DNA of 64,000 nucleotides from Mesorhizobium sp. NFR06 (lineage in GTDB: Bacteria; Pseudomonadota; Alphaproteobacteria; Rhizobiales; Rhizobiaceae): NCBI RefSeq assembly GCF_900115245.1, contig NZ_FOVT01000015.1, forward strand, positions 101,001-165,000. Direction: 5' to 3'. Of this stretch, positions 7,392 to 15,197 are shown piece by piece (within the stretch, counting starts at the first letter, position 1; each line of letters begins with the position of its first letter). A program made the translations under genes and the position numbers. The notes below the pieces were generated by a model that had not been told where the DNA came from, did no database searches, and saw only the letters and a list, made by a program, of their open reading frames with translations.

Positions 7392-8002
7392 AGAAGCTTT
7401 CGGAGGCACCGCTGATTCATCCGACGGCGCAGGTCGAAAACTCGACACTCGGCCGCTGGACCGAGATCGCCGAGCGCAGCCGCGTCGCCGAATGCGAGCT
7501 CGGCGACTATTCCTACATGATGCAGGATTGCGCCGTCTGGTGCGCCACCATCGGCAAGTTCTCCAACATCGCGGCAAGCGTGCGCATCAACGCCACCAAT
7601 CATCCGACCTGGCGGCCGACGCTGCACCACTTCACCTACCGCGCCTCCGACTATTGGGACGATGCCGAGCATGAGAGCGAATTTTTCGCAGAGCGCCGCG
7701 CCAGGCGCGTCACCATCGGTCACGACACCTGGCTCGGGCATGGCTCGACCATCCTGCCCGGCGTAACCGTCGGCGACGGCGCCGCGGTCGGCGCCGGCGC
7801 GGTGGTGTCGAAGGATGTCGCGCCCTACACCATCGTCGGCGGCGTGCCGGCAAAGCCGATCCGCGAGCGCTTCGACCGCCGCACCGCCGAGCGCTACCAG
7901 GCGCTCGCCTGGTGGGATTGGGACCATGCCCGGCTGCGCTCGGCGCTCGACGATTTTCGTGAGCTGTCGGCCGAGGCTTTCCTGGAGAAATATGGCGGCT
8001 AG
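7388..8002 (+). CDS. Left-handed beta-helix acetyltransferase of the phn operon
   Basis: A 204-residue hexapeptide-repeat protein. Imperfect [LIV]-G-x-x repeats run from about residue 9 to 155 (VTIGHDTWLGHGSTILPGV then VGDGAAVGAGAVVSKD), followed by GGVPAKPIRERF, typical of the CoA-dependent hexapeptide transferases. A homologue of this kind sits in many rhizobial phn operons as a DapD/GlmU-related transferase. Start overlap with phnL supports operon membership. Its acceptor is unknown; acetylation of an aminophosphonate or a pathway intermediate is a guess. Confidence 0.85.
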   Translation: MKKLSEAPLIHPTAQVENSTLGRWTEIAERSRVAECELGDYSYMMQDCAVWCATIGKFSNIAASVRINATNHPTWRPTLHHFTYRASDYWDDAEHESEFFAERRARRVTIGHDTWLGHGSTILPGVTVGDGAAVGAGAVVSKDVAPYTIVGGVPAKPIRERFDRRTAERYQALAWWDWDHARLRSALDDFRELSAEAFLEKYGG

Positions 8003-8061
8003 CCCCAACCGTTGCGCGGTTTGCCGATGTTCAGGAAAATGCGCTGATGCTAAAATAAGAG

Positions 8062-8193
8062 ATGCTTGAGGGTTTCATGCAGCCCTTGCGAAGAGACATT
8101 CCCGCACCTCCGGCCTCTGGCGTGAAGCCCGGAATCGTGACAGCCTTTGTCGTTCTGATCTTTTTCGGCATCTTTGCCGCGATCTGGCTTTAG
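8062..8193 (+). CDS. Very small membrane protein after the phn acetyltransferase
   Basis: A 43-codon frame (alternative ATG at 8077 gives 38). A basic, proline-containing N-terminus (MQPLRRDIPAPP) precedes one hydrophobic helix (IVTAFVVLIFFGIFAAIWL) ending at TAG. A purine-rich stretch (AAATAAGAG) precedes the first ATG. The basic end followed by the helix predicts an N-in single-pass protein. It lies in the same direction as, and between, the two acetyltransferase genes. No family recognised. Confidence 0.45.
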   Translation: MLEGFMQPLRRDIPAPPASGVKPGIVTAFVVLIFFGIFAAIWL

Positions 8194-8211
8194 TCCATCC
8201 CAAGCGGGTTC

Positions 8212-8703
8212 TTGACCGTGCCGACCATTCGTCCCGCCACACCGGCCGACGCAGATGCGATCTGGTCCATTCTCGAACCAGTCCTGCGGGCCGGCGAAAC
8301 TTATGCGCTGCCTCGCGACTGGAATCGAGACCAAGCGCTGGGCTACTGGTTTTCCGATGGGCACGAGGTGTTCGTGGCGGAAGAAGCCGGCGATCTGATT
8401 GGCTGCTATTATCTTCATGCCAACCAGCGCGGCGGCGGCGCGCATGTCGCCAATTGCGGCTACGTCACGTCGGCGGCTTCGAGCGGTCGAGGCGTGGCTA
8501 CTGCGATGTGCCGGCATTCGTTGCAGCTGGCTGCCGAGCGCGGCTTCCGCGCCATGCAGTTCAACTTCGTTATCAGCAGCAACGAGCGCGCGGTGCAGTT
8601 GTGGCGTCGGCTCGGCTTCGACATTGTCGGCACCATTCCACAATCGTTCGACCATCCGCGGTTGGGCTATGTCGACGCTTTCGTGATGCACCGCATGCTG
8701 TAG
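8212..8703 (+). CDS. GNAT-family N-acetyltransferase
   Basis: A 163-residue GNAT protein starting at TTG (8212) or the GTG two codons on; no ATG fits. Acetyl-CoA binding is expected at the SSGRGVATAM segment (motif A, about residue 95), and motif B at NERAVQLWRRLGF. In other bacteria the GNAT protein PhnO acetylates aminoalkylphosphonates, so a similar role next to the C-P lyase genes is plausible, but sequence alone does not separate it from general GNAT acetyltransferases. Confidence 0.8.
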   Translation: MTVPTIRPATPADADAIWSILEPVLRAGETYALPRDWNRDQALGYWFSDGHEVFVAEEAGDLIGCYYLHANQRGGGAHVANCGYVTSAASSGRGVATAMCRHSLQLAAERGFRAMQFNFVISSNERAVQLWRRLGFDIVGTIPQSFDHPRLGYVDAFVMHRML

Positions 8704-8771
8704 AGGCGGGCAGGTTTCACACCCTTGACACATGACTCGGACAGGACGCCTTCTCACGAAGGAGATCGCCC

Positions 8772-9482
8772 ATGCCCGCCACAGTCAGACCCTCGCTCGC
8801 CTCCTTCTTCGAAGGCACCAATCCGACGACGCCCGTTCATCTCGGCACCCGCTACGACACATCGGGCAACTTCCTTCTCGAGCCCGGCAACACGGTGGTC
8901 AGCCACCTCGTCCAGGGCTCGCCATCGGAAGCAGCGGTCATCGAGGTGCGCGAGCGCATCTGCGCCATGCCCGACGCCGATCGCCTCGCCTTCACGCCGA
9001 TCTCCAGTCTGCACATGACGCTGTTCCAGGGCATCATCGAATACCGCCGCCGCCATCCCTACTGGCCAGCCGGTATACCGCTCGACACCAGCATCGACGA
9101 CATGACTCGTCTCTATCTCGATCGCCTGCAGGGCTTCGAGGGCAAGGGCGCCTTCAGCGTAACGACCATCGGCGTCACGCCGAACGGCCTGACAGTTGCC
9201 GGCGCCACGGACGAGGACCGGCTTATCCTCAAAGCATGGCGCGATGCGCTGTCGGTGCCGTTCGGCTATCGCCATCCGGACCACGACGTGTATGTCTTTC
9301 ATATCACTTTCGCCTACCAGGTCCGCCGCCTCGCCGACGAACGCGCAGCCGCCTGGCAGGATCTGTTCGATGATTGCCTGTCGTTCCTCGAACGCGAGGC
9401 TCCGGTGATCGAATTGCGCCCGCCGGCCTTCTGCAGCTTCAGCGACATGAAGCATTTCGAGGAATTGCTGGTGCTTGGCTGA
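8772..9482 (+). CDS. DUF1868 / 2H-phosphoesterase-like protein
   Basis: A 236-residue protein with two H-x-T motifs, His81 (SSLHMTLFQG) and His177 (VFHITFAYQ), about 96 residues apart. This is the pattern of the 2H superfamily, which opens cyclic phosphates such as 2',3'- or 1,2-cyclic phosphates. I assign it to DUF1868 from memory of the N-terminal FEGTNPTTPVHLGTRYD region. It lies between the C-P lyase genes and the importer. The C-P lyase product is a ribose cyclic phosphate, so a role in ring opening is an attractive but unproven idea. Confidence 0.7.
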   Translation: MPATVRPSLASFFEGTNPTTPVHLGTRYDTSGNFLLEPGNTVVSHLVQGSPSEAAVIEVRERICAMPDADRLAFTPISSLHMTLFQGIIEYRRRHPYWPAGIPLDTSIDDMTRLYLDRLQGFEGKGAFSVTTIGVTPNGLTVAGATDEDRLILKAWRDALSVPFGYRHPDHDVYVFHITFAYQVRRLADERAAAWQDLFDDCLSFLEREAPVIELRPPAFCSFSDMKHFEELLVLG

Positions 9483-9538
9483 CGCCAATTGGCGTCACAG
9501 CCCAGCATTCCCCGCCATGCCTGTGGGACGTAACAAAA

Positions 9539-9556
9539 CTGACATCAATCCGACAC
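9539..9556 (+). promoter_or_regulatory. Candidate Pho box of the phnCDE operon
   Basis: CTGACATCAATCCGACAC contains two 7-base repeats 11 bases apart (CTGACAT, CCGACAC), matching the PhoB consensus at 6 and 5 of 7 positions. It lies 71-88 bases upstream of the phnC start. It is weaker than the phnG box but sits in the only gap large enough for a promoter of the importer. Confidence 0.55.
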
Positions 9557-9626
9557 CCCAGCTTCATCGGCCTGCGCTAGCGAAGGTTAACAGACCTGCA
9601 CAAGCGCGACGGACTGGAGTTTTGGT

Positions 9627-10484
9627 ATGTCAGCATCATCGGCCACGCTCGAAATCCGCGGCGTAACCCGACGATTTGGCAAAAACACCGCCGTCAGCGA
9701 CATCACTATCTCGATCCCGCGCGGCCAGATGGTCGGCATCATCGGCCGCTCCGGCGCCGGCAAGTCGACATTGTTGCGCATGATCAATCGTCTCATCGAT
9801 CCCAGCCAGGGGTCGATTTTTTTTGACGGCGCCGAGGTCTCCCGCCTGCAGGGATCGCCGCTGCGCCGCTGGCAGCGTGACTGCGCCATGATCTTCCAGC
9901 AGTTCAACCTGGTGCCGCGCCTCGACGTTTTGACCAACGTGCTGCTCGGCCGCCTGAACCATCGCTCCACGGTTTCCAACCTGCTCGGCATGTTCACGCG
10001 CACCGAATGCGCCGAGGCGGTCGCCGCGCTCGAGCGCCTCGACATCGCCCGCACCGCACTGCAGCCGGCCGGTACGCTGTCCGGCGGCCAGCAGCAGCGC
10101 GTCGCGATCGCCCGCGCCATGATGCAGCAGCCGAAGGTGCTGCTGGCCGACGAGCCGATCGCCTCCCTCGACCCGCTCAACGCCAAGGTGGTGATGGACT
10201 CGCTGCGCGAAATCAATTCGCGCGAAGGCATCACCGTCGTCACCAACCTGCACACGCTGGACACCGCCCGCGCCTATTGCACCCGCATCATCGGCATGGC
10301 CGCCGGCAGGGTCGTCTTCGACGGTGGACCGGACGATCTCGACCGCGACGCCGTTCGCACCGTCTACGGCGCCGATGCCAGCGGCGCCGAAATCTCCGAG
10401 GCCATCACGTCGACCAGCGTGACCATCAAGCCGAAGATCACCGCATCCGCCGGACCGCTCGAACCAGCCTTTCCTGGCTACTGA
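9627..10484 (+). CDS. phnC: Phosphonate ABC transporter ATP-binding protein PhnC
   Basis: A 285-residue ATPase with Walker A (GRSGAGKST), signature (LSGGQQQRVA) and Walker B (VLLADEP), then the PhnC-typical IASLDPLNAK and NLHTLDTAR. It energises uptake of phosphonates through PhnE1/E2. The last 45 or so residues are Thr/Ser-rich beyond the core domain. A 143-bp spacer with a GC-rich hairpin (around 10490-10515) separates it from phnD. Confidence 0.93.
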   Translation: MSASSATLEIRGVTRRFGKNTAVSDITISIPRGQMVGIIGRSGAGKSTLLRMINRLIDPSQGSIFFDGAEVSRLQGSPLRRWQRDCAMIFQQFNLVPRLDVLTNVLLGRLNHRSTVSNLLGMFTRTECAEAVAALERLDIARTALQPAGTLSGGQQQRVAIARAMMQQPKVLLADEPIASLDPLNAKVVMDSLREINSREGITVVTNLHTLDTARAYCTRIIGMAAGRVVFDGGPDDLDRDAVRTVYGADASGAEISEAITSTSVTIKPKITASAGPLEPAFPGY

Positions 10485-10627
10485 GCCCACTGCCCCGGGC
10501 CCTTGGCGGTCCGGGCAAATCGTGGATTTCAGCAGAGCAACCCGGATCGCCCGCCAGCGTCAAAGGCAAGACTTGAAAAATCAGAACGCCGCCGGCGCGC
10601 AGCCGGAACAACAGGAGAGAGAGCAAA

Positions 10628-11536
10628 ATGTTCAGGAAGATGGTTTTTGGAGCGGTTTCGCTGCTCGCCATGGCGGCCAGCGCCGCGCACGCCGCCGACA
10701 TCAAAGAGTTCCGCGTCGGCATCCTCGGCGGCGAGAACGAGACCGATCGTCTGCGCAACTACCAGTGCCTCGCCGACCACCTGAAGTCGGAATTCGGCTT
10801 CGAGAAGGTGTCGTTGTTCCCGGCCGCCGACTATGACGGCGTCATCCAGGGCCTGCTCGGCGGCACGCTCGATTTTGCCGAACTCGGCGCGTCCGGCTAC
10901 GCCAGCGTCTATCTCAAGGATCCGAAGGCCGTCACCCCGATCCTCACCACCAAGCAGACCGACGGCTCCACCGGCTATTATTCGATCGGCCTGGCGCTCA
11001 AGACTTCCGGCATCACCGACATCAAGTCGGCCAAGGGCAAGAAGCTCGGCTACGCCGATCCGGATTCGACCTCGGGCTACCTGATCCCGCTGACCCAGAT
11101 CCCGAAGGATACCGGCGCTTCCAACGAAACCTACTTCGCCTCGACCCAGTTCAATGGCGGCCACGAGAACAACGTGCTGGCCGTGCGCGACGGCAAGGTC
11201 GACGTGGCGGTGGATGATTCCTCGGGCATCGGCGACTTCAAGAACGGCTACACCTCCGGCACCTTCCACAAGGAAGTCGCCAAGGGCGCCGTCGACCCGA
11301 ACGACTTCGTCGAGGTCTGGCGCTCGGGCCTGATCCCGAACGGTCCGCTGGTCGTGCGCACCGCGCTCGGCGACGAGATGACCGCCAAGTTGACCGCCTT
11401 CTTCACCGCCCTGCCGACCAAGGACAAGGCCTGCTTCGAAGGCGTCGAAGGTGGCGATTTCACCGGCTATGTTCCGGTGAAGCCGGACTTCTACAGCGTC
11501 ATCGTCGAAGCCCGCAAAGCCGCTATCGGCGGCTGA
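10628..11536 (+). CDS. phnD: Phosphonate ABC transporter substrate-binding protein PhnD
   Basis: A 302-residue periplasmic protein. The signal peptide (MFRKMVFGAVSLLAMAAS then AHA-A) is cleaved near residue 22. The mature part has the PhnD features FRVGILGGENETDR and the segment TDGSTGYYSIGLALK, and ends in the VIVEARKAA helix. A strong purine-rich binding site (GGAGAGAGAG) precedes ATG. It captures phosphonates for the PhnC/E1/E2 importer. A hairpin follows its stop, so the binding protein may be made in excess of the permeases. Confidence 0.93.
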   Translation: MFRKMVFGAVSLLAMAASAAHAADIKEFRVGILGGENETDRLRNYQCLADHLKSEFGFEKVSLFPAADYDGVIQGLLGGTLDFAELGASGYASVYLKDPKAVTPILTTKQTDGSTGYYSIGLALKTSGITDIKSAKGKKLGYADPDSTSGYLIPLTQIPKDTGASNETYFASTQFNGGHENNVLAVRDGKVDVAVDDSSGIGDFKNGYTSGTFHKEVAKGAVDPNDFVEVWRSGLIPNGPLVVRTALGDEMTAKLTAFFTALPTKDKACFEGVEGGDFTGYVPVKPDFYSVIVEARKAAIGG

Positions 11537-11550
11537 CGGCATCAAAAGAA

Positions 11551-11579
11551 GGGCGGCATTATCCAGCGCCGCCCTTTTT
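11551..11579 (+). terminator. Hairpin with T-run after phnD (attenuator)
   Basis: GGGCGGC (11551-11557) pairs with GCCGCCC (11568-11574), followed by five T. It lies between phnD and phnE1, where partial termination would give more binding protein than permease, a common arrangement in importer operons. Confidence 0.75.
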
Positions 11580-11592
11580 GCATGTTCCGATC

Positions 11593-12546
11593 ATGACATC
11601 AGCGACAATCCATTCCGAAGCCACCCGGCAGCAAGCTGACGCCTGGCGGCGCCAGACCGCGCTGCGCCGCTTCTACACCGCGCTCGGCGTCGGCCTGCTG
11701 CTCATCGCCATGTGCGCGACCATGTGGTTCGCCGACGAAGCCAATGCCGGGCATTTTTTCGACCGGCTGCCGCATATCCTCGATTTCCTGAGCTGGCTGG
11801 TCCCTAAGGACTGGAGCGATGTCTGGCGGGCGCTGTTCGATATCGCCTCGCCGAACGACAAGGGCACGCAGGAATTCAACTTCCCGCTCGGCCGCGTCTA
11901 CATCTGGAGCGGTTTCTATATCCCTGAATATTTCGAGCTGATGCTGACCACGGTGAACGTGGCGCTGGTCTCGACCTTCATCGGCTTCGTCTTCGCCGTG
12001 CCCTTCTCCTTCATCGCCGCGCGCAACCTGACGCCGAGCCCGGTCTTGCGGCTGGTGGTCAAGCGCTTCATGGAATTGCTGCGCGCCTTCCCCGAGATCG
12101 TCATCGCCGGCCTGTTCGCGGCCATCGTCTCGATCGGCCCGGTCGCCGCCATCATCGCCATCGGCCTGCATTCGATCGGCGCGCTGGGCAAGCTGTTCTA
12201 CGAGATCAACGAGAACATCGACATGCGCCCGGAAGAGGGCCTGCGCGCGGTCGGCGCCAACTGGTTCGAGCGCGTGCGCTTCGCCGATCTGCCGCAGGTG
12301 CTGCCCAATTTCATGTCCTATACGCTGCTCAGGATCGAGATCAACGTGCGCATCTCGACCATCATGGGCGCGGTCGGCGGCGGCGGCATCGGCGAGGAGC
12401 TGAAGCTTGCCATCTCGCGCGGCTTCGGCGCCAAGACGCTGGCGCTGGTGCTTCTGCTCTTCATCACCATCTTCCTCGTCGACCAGTTCTCCGCCTGGCT
12501 GCGCCGCAAGCTCGTCGGCGAGCAGGCCTTCATGATGAGCGCCTGA
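11593..12546 (+). CDS. phnE1: Phosphonate ABC transporter permease PhnE (first copy)
   Basis: A 317-residue inner-membrane permease. ATG at 11593 is preferred to the TTG at 11578, which lies in the terminator hairpin. One N-terminal membrane segment, a periplasmic stretch with FPLGRVYIWSGFYIPEY, and then a BPD_transp_1 domain with the coupling loop EGLRAVGANWFERVRFADLPQV. Forms the channel with PhnE2. The stop lies 1 base before the phnE2 start. Confidence 0.92.
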   Translation: MTSATIHSEATRQQADAWRRQTALRRFYTALGVGLLLIAMCATMWFADEANAGHFFDRLPHILDFLSWLVPKDWSDVWRALFDIASPNDKGTQEFNFPLGRVYIWSGFYIPEYFELMLTTVNVALVSTFIGFVFAVPFSFIAARNLTPSPVLRLVVKRFMELLRAFPEIVIAGLFAAIVSIGPVAAIIAIGLHSIGALGKLFYEINENIDMRPEEGLRAVGANWFERVRFADLPQVLPNFMSYTLLRIEINVRISTIMGAVGGGGIGEELKLAISRGFGAKTLALVLLLFITIFLVDQFSAWLRRKLVGEQAFMMSA

Positions 12547-12547
12547 A

Positions 12548-13912
12548 ATGGCAATGACCGTAGAAGAAATCGCTGCGATCGAGGAACGCCATCCGCAGGT
12601 ATTCCATCGCCCGGCCTACAAGCGTTTCTGGCCGTTGCTGCTGATCGCGGGCACGGTGCTCTATCTTGCCTATGCCTTGTGGTTCTTCAGCCTGCCGCAG
12701 GTGCTGCGCGAGTCGCACTGGGAACGCCTGCCGCTCTTCCTGTCGCAATGGATCAGCTACGACCTGCAGCCGGAATTCCGTCTCGATCAGCCGCAGATCA
12801 CGCCGAAATATCCGCGCTTCTCCGCGCTCGGTGAAAACCCCAACCCCGATTGGGTTGTCAGGAATCCTGACGGCACTTTCACGGTTCGGATCGACGGCGA
12901 CGCAAAATCCGTCACTTTCGACAAGACCAGGGCGACGATCATCGCCAATGGCGTGACCGTGCCGATATCGCTGACCGGCGGCAAGCCGGTCGTGACTGGC
13001 CCGGTACCCGACTGGGTGACCGTCCATGACGACGAGATCGTCGCCAAGATGGGCTTCGTCGGCGAGGTGCGCGTCACCGTCGACCGCGTCAAGGTGCGCA
13101 AGCGCTTCCTCGGCTGGGCGAATATCGTCTTCGACACGCGCTCGCCCTTCTTCGGTAAATCGGCCGGCGAGGTGATCTCGCTGATCGTCTCCGGGCCTGA
13201 GCTTCAACCCGGCACCTCGAACCTCGCCCTCGCCGCCGACAACATCTGGAACAACGCCCAGTGGCAGCATGGCGATGTCTGGACGAAGCTCCTGCAGACC
13301 ATCGTCATGGCCTTCCTCGGCACGCTGCTCGGCGGCATCGTCGCCTTCCCGCTCGCCTTCTTCGCCGCCCGCAACATCACACCGAGCGGCCTGCTCAGCC
13401 AGGTGCTCAAGCGCTTCTTCGACTTCATGCGCTCGGTCGACATGCTGATCTGGGCGCTGTTCTTCACCCGAGCCTTCGGCCCCGGCCCGCTGGCCGGCAG
13501 CGCGGCGATCTTCTTCACCGAGATCGGCACGCTCGGCAAAACCTATTCCGAGGCGCTGGAAAATATCGACGACAAGCCGCGCGAAGGCGTGCTGTCGACC
13601 GGCGCCAACGGTTTGCTGGTGCAACGCTACGGCGTCCTGCCGGAAGTGGTACCGGTCTTCATCAGCCAGACGCTCTACCAGTGGGAATCGAATACGCGCG
13701 GCGCGACCATCATCGGTGCCGTCGGCGCCGGCGGCATCGGCCTGAAGCTGTGGGAGGCGATGCGCACCAACTCGAACTGGGCCAACGTCTTCTACATGGT
13801 GCTGCTGACGCTGGCAGTGGTGTTCGTCTTCGACAACATCTCGAATTTTTTGCGCCGAAGGCTCAGCCGCACGCTGCATGACTACAACAGATTGCAGGCT
13901 GCGCAGGGCTGA
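12548..13912 (+). CDS. phnE2: Phosphonate ABC transporter permease PhnE (second copy, long form)
   Basis: A 454-residue permease, much longer than a usual PhnE of about 270. A first membrane segment (near residues 20-45) is followed by some 190 hydrophilic residues rich in beta-forming sequence (for example FTVRIDGDAKSVTF and VRVTVDRVKVRKR), then the five or six helices of the permease domain with the loop REGVLSTGANGLLVQRYGVL. The insertion probably faces the periplasm. The pair PhnE1/PhnE2 would form a heterodimer. The gene ends the phn block and is followed by a palindromic repeat. Confidence 0.9.
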   Translation: MAMTVEEIAAIEERHPQVFHRPAYKRFWPLLLIAGTVLYLAYALWFFSLPQVLRESHWERLPLFLSQWISYDLQPEFRLDQPQITPKYPRFSALGENPNPDWVVRNPDGTFTVRIDGDAKSVTFDKTRATIIANGVTVPISLTGGKPVVTGPVPDWVTVHDDEIVAKMGFVGEVRVTVDRVKVRKRFLGWANIVFDTRSPFFGKSAGEVISLIVSGPELQPGTSNLALAADNIWNNAQWQHGDVWTKLLQTIVMAFLGTLLGGIVAFPLAFFAARNITPSGLLSQVLKRFFDFMRSVDMLIWALFFTRAFGPGPLAGSAAIFFTEIGTLGKTYSEALENIDDKPREGVLSTGANGLLVQRYGVLPEVVPVFISQTLYQWESNTRGATIIGAVGAGGIGLKLWEAMRTNSNWANVFYMVLLTLAVVFVFDNISNFLRRRLSRTLHDYNRLQAAQG

Positions 13913-13949
13913 CCTTGCTGCGCTGAACCGGCGAGAGGCAGGCGGGACA

Positions 13950-14108
13950 GCGCCCCCTCTGTCCTGCCGGACATCTCCCCCACTTGGGGGGAGATCATCC
14001 GTCACCACAACCTTCGCCAGTCTTCAACGCTGCAGAATTGAGCGAAGCGCCGAAGCTGCCAATCTCCCCCCTCGTGGGGGAGATGTCCGGCAGGACAGAG
14101 GGGGGCGC
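13950..14108. repeat. Rhizobial mosaic palindrome, copy A
   Basis: Arms GCGCCCCCTCTGTCCTGCCG (from 13950) and its near-complement ending at 14108, each with an inner CTCCCCC hairpin, flank a variable centre. Related elements lie at 22043-22203 and 39546-39701. Each sits just after a gene end. Nothing else is visible in 13913-14140. Confidence 0.75.
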
Positions 14109-14140
14109 GGAGAATCGCCGGCGCTTGTTGAACGACGCGC

Positions 14141-14992
14141 TTACGCCGCCTTCCTCCACCCATTCTTGATATGCTTATACCCTTCGCGATAAACCACCTC
14201 CGGGCTCTCCGCGAAATCCCGCCACACCTTGGTCGCCGCCGCCAGATCCTTCAGCGAACGGCCGAAGGACTCGATGGTCAGCCAGTCGTCATAGCCGCTC
14301 TTGCGGATGGCGGAGAAAGTCTCCTTCCAGGGGATGTTGCCCCGCCCCGGCACGCCGCGGTCGTTCTCCGAAATATGGATGTGGACGACGTTCCTGCGAT
14401 TGCGCGTATAGGCGCCGATCGGGTCGGCCTCCTCGATATTGGCGTGAAAAGTGTCATACATCGCCTTGATGTGCGGGCGGTCGATCGCGTCGATATGCTC
14501 CGACAGGTCGGCCATGGTGTTGAGCAGATAGCATTCGAAGCGGTTGAGCGCTTCCAGCCCGATGGTCACGCCCTTGTTGCCGGCATGGTCGCCGATGGCG
14601 CGCTGCGAGGCGATGGAGCGCTTCTTCTCAGCCGCCGTTGGTCCGCTACCGGAAAAGGCTCCGAGCGTCGAATGCAGCGGGCCGCTCAGCCTGTCCGCAC
14701 CGAGGGCGGCGCTGCAGTCGATAGCCCACTTCATATAGTCGACGCCGGCCTTGCGGGTCGCGGCATCCGGCGAGATCAGGTTCATTGCCGGATCGCCCAT
14801 GGCTGAAACCGCGGTTCGCTCCAGGCCGATGCGGTCGAGCATTTCGCCGAGTTTCTTGTAGTCGTCGGGCACCCCGACAAACACCGGAATCTCGACGCCA
14901 TCGAAACCGGTCGCCTTGATATCTTTCAACAGCGCCTCGTGCTTCTTCGAGACGCTGGTCGTCCACAAGAACATGCACATGCCGATTTTCAT
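14141..14992 (-). CDS. TIM-barrel sugar epimerase (D-tagatose/psicose 3-epimerase-like)
   Basis: A 283-residue protein. The ATG at 14992, behind a strong GGGGAGGGG binding site, is chosen over a longer frame through a repeat. Residues matching the metal/catalytic set of the ketose 3-epimerases are seen: Glu in GLEALNRFE, Asp in MYDTFHANIEE, His in HIHISENDRG and Glu in TIESFG. Such enzymes move a hydroxyl configuration at C3 of a ketose or its phosphate. It heads the minus-strand end of a sugar island with a Gfo/Idh dehydrogenase and a second barrel protein; the substrate is unknown. Confidence 0.82.
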   Translation of the reverse strand: MKIGMCMFLWTTSVSKKHEALLKDIKATGFDGVEIPVFVGVPDDYKKLGEMLDRIGLERTAVSAMGDPAMNLISPDAATRKAGVDYMKWAIDCSAALGADRLSGPLHSTLGAFSGSGPTAAEKKRSIASQRAIGDHAGNKGVTIGLEALNRFECYLLNTMADLSEHIDAIDRPHIKAMYDTFHANIEEADPIGAYTRNRRNVVHIHISENDRGVPGRGNIPWKETFSAIRKSGYDDWLTIESFGRSLKDLAAATKVWRDFAESPEVVYREGYKHIKNGWRKAA

Positions 14993-15028
14993 CGACGCCC
15001 CTCCCCCGTTCTTGCGCTGGCGGGTCAC

Positions 15029-15130
15029 ACTCCCCCTCATCCGGCCGCTTCGCGGCCACCTTCTCCCCGGTGGGCAGAAGAGGTTGGCGTCGGCGCCTGC
15101 CACCTCCTCTCCCCTCAGGGAGAGGTCGGA
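15029..15130. repeat. Hairpin-rich intergenic element
   Basis: Contains GGCCGCTTCGCGGCC (15043-15057) and CTCTCCCCTCAGGGAGAG near 15107-15124, with a further TTCTCCCC...GGGCAGAAG hairpin between. It resembles rhizobial intergenic palindromes and lies in the 205-bp gap between two minus-strand sugar genes; no protein frame is evident. Confidence 0.5.
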
Positions 15131-15197
15131 TTGCCCCGAATCGCGCTTGCAATTCGGCTGGCAATCCTGCTGAGGGCGGTCGGCGCCAAGCCCACCC

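Noticed and set aside
12530..14008. 492-codon minus-strand frame opposite phnE2
   Set aside because: Antisense shadow without membrane or domain pattern; the plus-strand permease is supported by family motifs and tight spacing to phnE1.
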